Origin: an uncultured Dorea sp.
Lineage (GTDB): Bacteria; Bacillota; Clostridia; Lachnospirales; Lachnospiraceae
Direction: 5' to 3'
Length of the DNA: 64,000 nt
NCBI GenBank assembly: GCA_910584575.1
Contig: CAJUBG010000005.1
Coordinates: 1-64,000 of the forward strand
Every line of letters starts with the position of its first letter. Position 1 is the first letter of the stretch. The position numbers were made by a program, and so were the translations under genes. Below the pieces are notes generated by a model, which ran no database searches, had not been told where the DNA came from, and saw only the letters and a program-made list of their open reading frames with translations. Shown here piece by piece: positions 59,564-64,000 of this stretch.

Positions 59564-59578
59564 AGATAGGCATTTTTT
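59551..59578 (+). terminator. Terminator overlapping the GNAT stop codon
   Basis: ATGCTTA pairs with TAGGCAT (two G-T pairs) around the stop codon and is followed by a run of seven Ts. Confidence 0.55.
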
Positions 59579-59586
59579 TGTATAAT
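59558..59586 (+). promoter_or_regulatory. Promoter of the Rpn-like gene
   Basis: TTGTAA at 59558-59563 and a perfect TATAAT at 59581-59586 with a 17-bp spacer lie 68 bases before the GTG start at 59654. The -35 box overlaps the stop codon of the preceding gene. Confidence 0.6.
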
Positions 59587-59653
59587 TAAAGTGTAGCAGG
59601 AGTCAGATATATCGTATTTTTTGCCATAGATTTTTAGAAATTGAGGTGTTAAA

Positions 59654-60514
59654 GTGCAAGACGATACAAAACAAACGCAGGAAGTTATGGCAAAGCGTAC
59701 TGCGAAAAACAGCGTATTCCTTGACCTTTTTCAAAACAAGAGTAATCTGCTAAAGCTGTATAAAACACTCCACCCAGAAGACATCACAGCGACAGAGGAT
59801 TCCCTTACGAATGTAACGATTACAAATGTATTAACTGATAATTTATATAATGATTTAGGTTTTATTGCTAATAATAAGCTTATGATACTTGTAGAAGCAC
59901 AATCTACATGGACGGTGAATATTCTGGTAAGAGTTTTGATGTATCTGGCGCAAAGTTATCACGAGTATTTTCAGCGTACCAGCCAAGACTATTATAAAAG
60001 CAGAAAAGTTAGAATACCCAAACCCGAATTGTATGTGATATTTACAGGCAATAAGGGCAGAAAAACCGATAGAATAGTATTGTCAGAGGAATTTTTCAAG
60101 GGCGAGGATATAGATATTGAGGTTAAAGCCAAAGTGCTCTATGAAAGTGATACAGATGATATCATCAATCAATACATCATTTTCTGCAAAGTTTTTAATG
60201 AGCATACAAAACAGTATGGAATGACACAAAAGGCGGTTACGGAAACAATCCGCATATGCAAGGACAGGAATGTTTTAAGGGAATATTTAGCGCAGAGAGA
60301 AAAGGAGGTTGTGACGATTATGATGAGTTTGTTTGATGAAGAACAGATTATGAAATCATTTATCAGAAGCGAAAGACATGACGCAGACAGGGAAACAGCA
60401 GAAAGAATGATAAAAATGGGAAAGCTATCACTCGATGAAATCGCGTTATGTGTACCCTCATTATCTTTAGAAGAATTAAGAGAACTTGAAGCAGAGGTCA
60501 TGCAGTTAGCGTAA
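59654..60514 (+). CDS. Rpn-like PD-(D/E)XK nuclease-family protein
   Basis: A 286-residue protein of the Rpn/'PD-(D/E)XK nuclease family transposase' type. AKNSVFLDLFQNKSNLLKLY is the conserved N-terminus. LYNDLGFIANNKLMILVEAQ carries the D...ExQ catalytic pattern, followed by LMYLAQSYHEYFQ. The C-terminal half is helical and charged (AEREKEVV-like stretch and ELRELEAEVMQLA). Rpn proteins in Escherichia coli cut DNA and promote recombination; the role here is unknown. The start is GTG. A strong terminator follows, so it is a single-gene unit. Confidence 0.8.
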   Translation: MQDDTKQTQEVMAKRTAKNSVFLDLFQNKSNLLKLYKTLHPEDITATEDSLTNVTITNVLTDNLYNDLGFIANNKLMILVEAQSTWTVNILVRVLMYLAQSYHEYFQRTSQDYYKSRKVRIPKPELYVIFTGNKGRKTDRIVLSEEFFKGEDIDIEVKAKVLYESDTDDIINQYIIFCKVFNEHTKQYGMTQKAVTETIRICKDRNVLREYLAQREKEVVTIMMSLFDEEQIMKSFIRSERHDADRETAERMIKMGKLSLDEIALCVPSLSLEELRELEAEVMQLA

Positions 60515-60554
60515 ACAATCATAATTAATCAAAATCAAATATAATAACAGCGTC

Positions 60555-60593
60555 AGAGCATATAGAAACTGAGAAGCTATATGCTCTATTTTT
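60555..60593 (+). terminator. Rho-independent terminator
   Basis: AGAGCATATAG (60555-60565) pairs perfectly with CTATATGCTCT (60577-60587), followed by ATTTTT. Confidence 0.9.
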
Positions 60594-60700
60594 CATCAGT
60601 TCATTTCATTCCCAAAATCAAAGCCTTTCGTTCCATTTCCCCATTAAAAATATATTTTCTGCCGATATAAAAAGTAGAGCAATCCAAAAGAGGTGAAGAT

Positions 60701-61411
60701 ATGAACATAGCGGTGGTAGATGACGAGCCAGTCATCAGAGAGCAGATGTTGAATTTTATACAGAGCCAGAGTCCGGAGTACAGAGCAGTTGCCTTTTCCT
60801 CAGGAGAAGGACTCCTTGCAACTGAAAAGAAATTCGATCTTATTTTCCTGGATATCCGGATGGAGGGCATAAGCGGACTTGAGACGGCGAGAGAGCTTCG
60901 CAGGAGGCAGGCAGACACAATCGTAATCTTTCTCACCGGCCTTAAGGAGTATGTGTTTGAAGCCTTCGACGTGTCGGCGTTCCATTACCTGTTAAAGCCC
61001 ATAGACGAAGGGAAGCTTTTGGAGGTATTAAGCCGCGGGGCTAAGGAGGTTAAGAAAAGAAAGACTGCGAATCGGGAGTGTCTGTTTGTCCGGACAAGGA
61101 ACCGCCGTCTTACGATAGACCAGAGCAGGATTCTCTATATTGAAAGCCGGGCCAAGAAGGTAGAGCTTCACACAATGGATGAAGTCATAGAGGTCTATGC
61201 CGCTATGAACGAGCTGGAGACGCAGCTAGGAGACAGCTTCTACCGCTGCCACAGAGGTTATCTGGTAAATATGGCGTACATTGTGGAATATGGTACGGAC
61301 AGTATCAGCCTTTCGGACGGCGGGAAGGTTTACCTGTCGAAGAAGAAGCACGGCGAGTTTGTGAAAGCCTACATGTGGTATTTGCAGAATGGGGGCGTTT
61401 CCGTTGTCTGA
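60701..61411 (+). CDS. LytTR-family response regulator
   Basis: A 236-residue AgrA/LytR-like regulator. The receiver domain has NIAVVDDEPVIREQM (acidic pocket), FDLIFLDIRMEGISG with the phosphorylated Asp, and HYLLKPIDEGKL with the conserved Lys. The LytTR DNA-binding domain follows (CLFVRTRNRRLTIDQSRILY, FYRCHRGYLVNMAYI). It is encoded together with a GHKL kinase. AAGAGGTGAAG precedes the ATG. Confidence 0.93.
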   Translation: MNIAVVDDEPVIREQMLNFIQSQSPEYRAVAFSSGEGLLATEKKFDLIFLDIRMEGISGLETARELRRRQADTIVIFLTGLKEYVFEAFDVSAFHYLLKPIDEGKLLEVLSRGAKEVKKRKTANRECLFVRTRNRRLTIDQSRILYIESRAKKVELHTMDEVIEVYAAMNELETQLGDSFYRCHRGYLVNMAYIVEYGTDSISLSDGGKVYLSKKKHGEFVKAYMWYLQNGGVSVV

Positions 61412-62888
61412 GGGGATGGAGATTTTTTTCCTTCTGATGGAAATACTGCTGTTTCTCGCAGAGGGGTATTGCCTTAAGTATTTTTTTGGAAATTTTCTGG
61501 AATACCGGATGAAAAACGGGTACGGGGGCGTGTGTGTTGGGATTTTATACGCTGTGTCTAGGATGTGTTTGAGCCGGTTTTGGCCTGACGCGTCCGGAAG
61601 CCTTTCGACCATAGGAAAACAGGCGGTAATGCTGTGCATCCTGGCAGCTCTGGCGCTGTGTTTTTACCATGGTTTAAAGGCTTTGACCCTGTTCCTTGTG
61701 GCGGCGTTCCAGGCGGTAATGGAGATTAGCGTCTATGGGGTGGTTGTCCTGATGGATTACCCTATGAGTTGGGTGTTTCTGCTGTGGAACTGGTGCGTCA
61801 GGGAGGGGATGATTACATCTGTCAGGGTTCTTCAGATTTCGTCGGAAATATGCACGGCGGCGATGCATTTCTTACAGACGGCAGCTATTGTCCTGATGAT
61901 TCGTTTTTCCCTTGGAAGAATCGTGAAGGATTACAGGGAGAAGGACTACGCAATCCGAAGGACTGAGCTTCTGTTTATCCTGACTCCGGCTCTTGCAGGG
62001 CTTTTGTTGTGTACGCTGCTTCGGATTATCATCGTTTCAGTGGAGGGAGGGCGTCAGGAATTCCTGTATCACAGATATCCCATGCTGGTTATTGTACTCC
62101 CTGCAATTCTATTGGTGTCGCTTATGTCGATTCTGTACGGGGTGAAAGCCTTTCAGGATATCATCCGCCTGAACAGGGAGAAGAACAGCAGAAGCATTTT
62201 ACAGAGACAGGTGGCCAGTATGCAGGAGAATATGGGAGAGATGGAGAGAATCTATTCCGGTATCCGCAGCATGAGGCATGATATGAATAATACCCTTGGC
62301 ATCGTCATGGGCCTTGTCTCGGAAAATGGAGGGCAGGATGAGCTTAAGAGCTATTTATCCGAGCTTCAGAGGCGGCTAGACGATTTAGAGGTGGGCTTTA
62401 AGACGGGAAACGCCGTGGTGGACGCGCTTCTGACTATGAAATACCATGAAATCATGACGGCTCTGCCAGAGCTTTCCTTCCAGACAGAACAGCTTATTTT
62501 TCCAAAGGGCATGGCGGTCAAGGGCTACGACATAGGGATTATTCTTGGAAATGCTCTTGATAACGCGCTGGAAGCCTGCGTAAAGCTTAGGGAAAAGGAG
62601 GCGGGGGCTAAGACATTTATCCGGATTATTTCTTTTCAGAAGGGAAATCTGCTGTTTTTAAGGATGGAGAACAGTTTTGACGGAAATATCTTAAGAAAGC
62701 CCCAGGAGGAATTTCCTGCAACCCAAAAGGCGGATAAGGAAATGCATGGCGTCGGGCTTGTGAATATCAAAAATGCGGCGCAGAAGTACCAGGGGACTGT
62801 GGATTGGAGGGTGGAGGGCAGGACCTTTATTCTTGCCGTGATGTTAAAAAATGAAAGGAGAGATGGAGGATGCGAGGCGGATATGTGA
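61389..62888 (+). CDS. GHKL-type sensor histidine kinase (AgrC-like)
   Basis: A 499-residue membrane kinase. About six hydrophobic helices fill residues 10-260, as in peptide-sensing AgrC. IRSMRHDMNNTLGIVMGLV is the H-box, IILGNALDNALEACVKL the N-box, and MHGVGLVNIKNAAQKYQG the G-box of the ATP site. It phosphorylates the LytTR regulator encoded just before. The start is uncertain: ATG 61389 overlaps the regulator gene by 23 bases, ATG 61416 follows it; neither has a well-spaced ribosome site. No AgrD/AgrB-like genes are visible in the window. Confidence 0.9.
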   Translation: MGAFPLSEGMEIFFLLMEILLFLAEGYCLKYFFGNFLEYRMKNGYGGVCVGILYAVSRMCLSRFWPDASGSLSTIGKQAVMLCILAALALCFYHGLKALTLFLVAAFQAVMEISVYGVVVLMDYPMSWVFLLWNWCVREGMITSVRVLQISSEICTAAMHFLQTAAIVLMIRFSLGRIVKDYREKDYAIRRTELLFILTPALAGLLLCTLLRIIIVSVEGGRQEFLYHRYPMLVIVLPAILLVSLMSILYGVKAFQDIIRLNREKNSRSILQRQVASMQENMGEMERIYSGIRSMRHDMNNTLGIVMGLVSENGGQDELKSYLSELQRRLDDLEVGFKTGNAVVDALLTMKYHEIMTALPELSFQTEQLIFPKGMAVKGYDIGIILGNALDNALEACVKLREKEAGAKTFIRIISFQKGNLLFLRMENSFDGNILRKPQEEFPATQKADKEMHGVGLVNIKNAAQKYQGTVDWRVEGRTFILAVMLKNERRDGGCEADM

Positions 62889-63709
62889 ACACGATTGAGG
62901 ACCTGCGTTCCGGACATTATAAGAATTCTTACGGTGTGGAGGGGATGCTGGTTACAGGAGCTCCTAATCAGAAAAGGATTATTGACGTTTCGGACGAGAT
63001 GAAAGAGCTTGTGTTTGAAAATGTGAAGACGGCATACTATAAGTATAATGGAATGTCGGGGGACAACCAGGCAGAGGAGGAGGAGTACCACGGCAGGCGC
63101 AACGAGTATTATAAGACACTTAGGAGGGATGACCGTGTGGCGGCTGCCTGGACCTTAAGCCAGTTGGAGGTAAAGCTGTCCCGTGAGGTGTCAGGCGCCA
63201 TCAAAGAGAAGCTTCCTGGTTGGAGTGTGGGACAGGAGATACCAAAGGACATTCTGGATGAGATCTTTGCGGATGAGAAGATTACGTCTCTTGTGACGGG
63301 AGATATCAAAGAAATATTGGGAGACGGACAAAAGGCCGGCGACATGAAGGAAACCAGAGAGGACCAACTGCTCGTAGGGCAGGAGGGCAGCGAAGGCTTA
63401 AACGGATTGGAGGAGACGGGGGAGGATTCTGAAAAACGCTCTGGCAGGGTGGCCTTTAACCAGGGAAAACGCGCCCGTCAGTTGGCCTCGGCAAAAACAA
63501 CGGCACAGGTTCAAATGGTGATCGGCCTGCTGAAGAAGGATTTGTCAGACTGTGAGTACGGAGTGGCAAACGATATGTGCGACGAGAATGAGGTCGCGAA
63601 GGTTAAGGCAATGCTTGAGAGAGCCATGAAACGTTTAGGCGAGGTCTCTAATGCAAAGGAAGAAGAACAAAAAGGCGGGGACAGTTTTCTAATCAATATG
63701 CTGATGTAA
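62870..63709 (+). CDS. Unrecognised protein encoded after the two-component system
   Basis: A 279-residue soluble, charged protein. I do not recognise it. It has an N-terminal segment (NTIEDLRSGHYKNSYGVEG), a helical middle (WTLSQLEVKLSREVSGAIKE), an acidic low-complexity part (about residues 155-185) and a helical C-terminus (TTAQVQMVIGLLKKDLSDCE, EVAKVKAMLERAMKRLGEVS) ending LINMLM. AAAGGAG eight bases before ATG 62870 fixes the start, which overlaps the kinase gene by 19 bases. The coupling suggests a link to the signalling pair. Confidence 0.7.
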   Translation: MRGGYVNTIEDLRSGHYKNSYGVEGMLVTGAPNQKRIIDVSDEMKELVFENVKTAYYKYNGMSGDNQAEEEEYHGRRNEYYKTLRRDDRVAAAWTLSQLEVKLSREVSGAIKEKLPGWSVGQEIPKDILDEIFADEKITSLVTGDIKEILGDGQKAGDMKETREDQLLVGQEGSEGLNGLEETGEDSEKRSGRVAFNQGKRARQLASAKTTAQVQMVIGLLKKDLSDCEYGVANDMCDENEVAKVKAMLERAMKRLGEVSNAKEEEQKGGDSFLINMLM

Positions 63710-63776
63710 AAAATTTCTGTTGTGAATATCCTCAAAATGATTTAAAATAGATAAAGGTATTTTAAGGAAAAGGAGT

Positions 63777-64000
63777 ATGAGGATTAACTTGAAGAACAGA
63801 CAAAAGACCAAGAGGGCGGCTGTTATCTGCCTGGCAGCCGTCCATGCCGCGGTTCTTTTCACCCCTGCGGGGACTAGGACGGTATATGCCGCGGACCAGT
63901 CATCGAAGGACAGCGCTAAGGAGTCGGATCTTTCACAATTCAAATTATCAAAGGATTTGGCGCCGGATGTGATGGAGAGTGCAATTCGTGTAGTGGCAAT
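63777..64000 (+). CDS. Secreted protein, 5' part only
   Basis: The first 74 codons of a gene cut by the window end. Basic start (RINLKNRQKTKRA), hydrophobic stretch (VICLAAVHAAVLFTP) and a likely signal-peptidase site after VYAAD make a secretion signal. The mature part starts QSSKDSAKESDLSQF and is too short to name. AAAAGGAG precedes the ATG. About 67 bp after the previous gene. Confidence 0.7.
   Translation, partial: MRINLKNRQKTKRAAVICLAAVHAAVLFTPAGTRTVYAADQSSKDSAKESDLSQFKLSKDLAPDVMESAIRVVA

Overview
The window looks like chromosome from a gut-type Clostridium relative, most likely Lachnospiraceae. The reasons are the moderate and uneven base composition, the strong AGGAGG ribosome sites, the mix of family types (PD-(D/E)XK 'Rpn-like' and AAA/PD-(D/E)XK proteins, YitT, MATE, GHKL/LytTR signalling, LarC/LarE) and the absence of outer-membrane genes. 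I saw no rRNA, tRNA or CRISPR array.

Layout. (1) 1-7.2 kb: a broken gene end, a redox-type XRE regulator, a small cluster of three GNAT acetyltransferases and one methyltransferase, an FGGY sugar kinase, and YitT and MATE membrane proteins. (2) 7.3-16.1 kb: housekeeping and accessory genes: phosphoglucomutase, larC-larE for the nickel-pincer cofactor, a coiled-coil protein built on 21-bp tandem repeats, an ANT(6)-like adenylyltransferase, a papain/C39-like protein, cyclophilin and a DMT transporter. (3) 16.3-18.9 kb: a divergent pair made of a small serine recombinase and a TnpB-like protein. All three RuvC catalytic positions of the TnpB-like protein appear substituted, and two copies of a long palindromic element lie between the genes. 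(4) 18.9-44.5 kb: a co-directional array of about 23 genes for a sulfated surface glycan. It holds two sulfotransferase-like proteins, a DUF1919 gene with a ten-G tract near its start, glycosyltransferases, a complete sulfate uptake and PAPS-synthesis set (sulfate-binding lipoprotein, fused permease, ATPase, CysD, CysN-CysC fusion), a WbsX-like protein, a nucleotidyltransferase-kinase fusion, a sugar-phosphate isomerase and epimerase, and a radical SAM/aldo-keto reductase pair. (5) 44.5-50.3 kb: a disturbed 3' part with an AAA/PD-(D/E)XK gene on the other strand, a deletion relic of a glycosyltransferase gene, a HAD phosphatase, a frameshifted AAA gene, and a TarI/TarJ-like pair that could make a CDP-alditol. 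(6) 50.3-55.3 kb: a metal-efflux module of two P-type ATPases and an ArsR/CadC repressor, with a visible promoter and operator. (7) 55.4-64 kb: TPR protein, HflX, AraC regulator, a DapF homologue with both catalytic cysteines replaced by serine, an Rpn-like protein and an agr-like LytTR/GHKL pair followed by two unrecognised genes.

How the genes work together. In the central array sulfate is imported, activated by CysD/CysN and phosphorylated by the fused APS kinase. No PAPS or sulfite reductase is present, so the PAPS is best explained as feeding the two sulfotransferase proteins. Nine proteins of the array carry a similar small Rossmann-like module (YGAG-type loop), fused to unrelated catalytic domains. 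No flippase, polymerase or priming transferase is visible, so export of the glycan must be encoded elsewhere. The ten-G tract suggests that one step can be switched by slippage. The very AT-rich first five genes next to the recombinase/TnpB-like pair suggest a separately acquired cassette.
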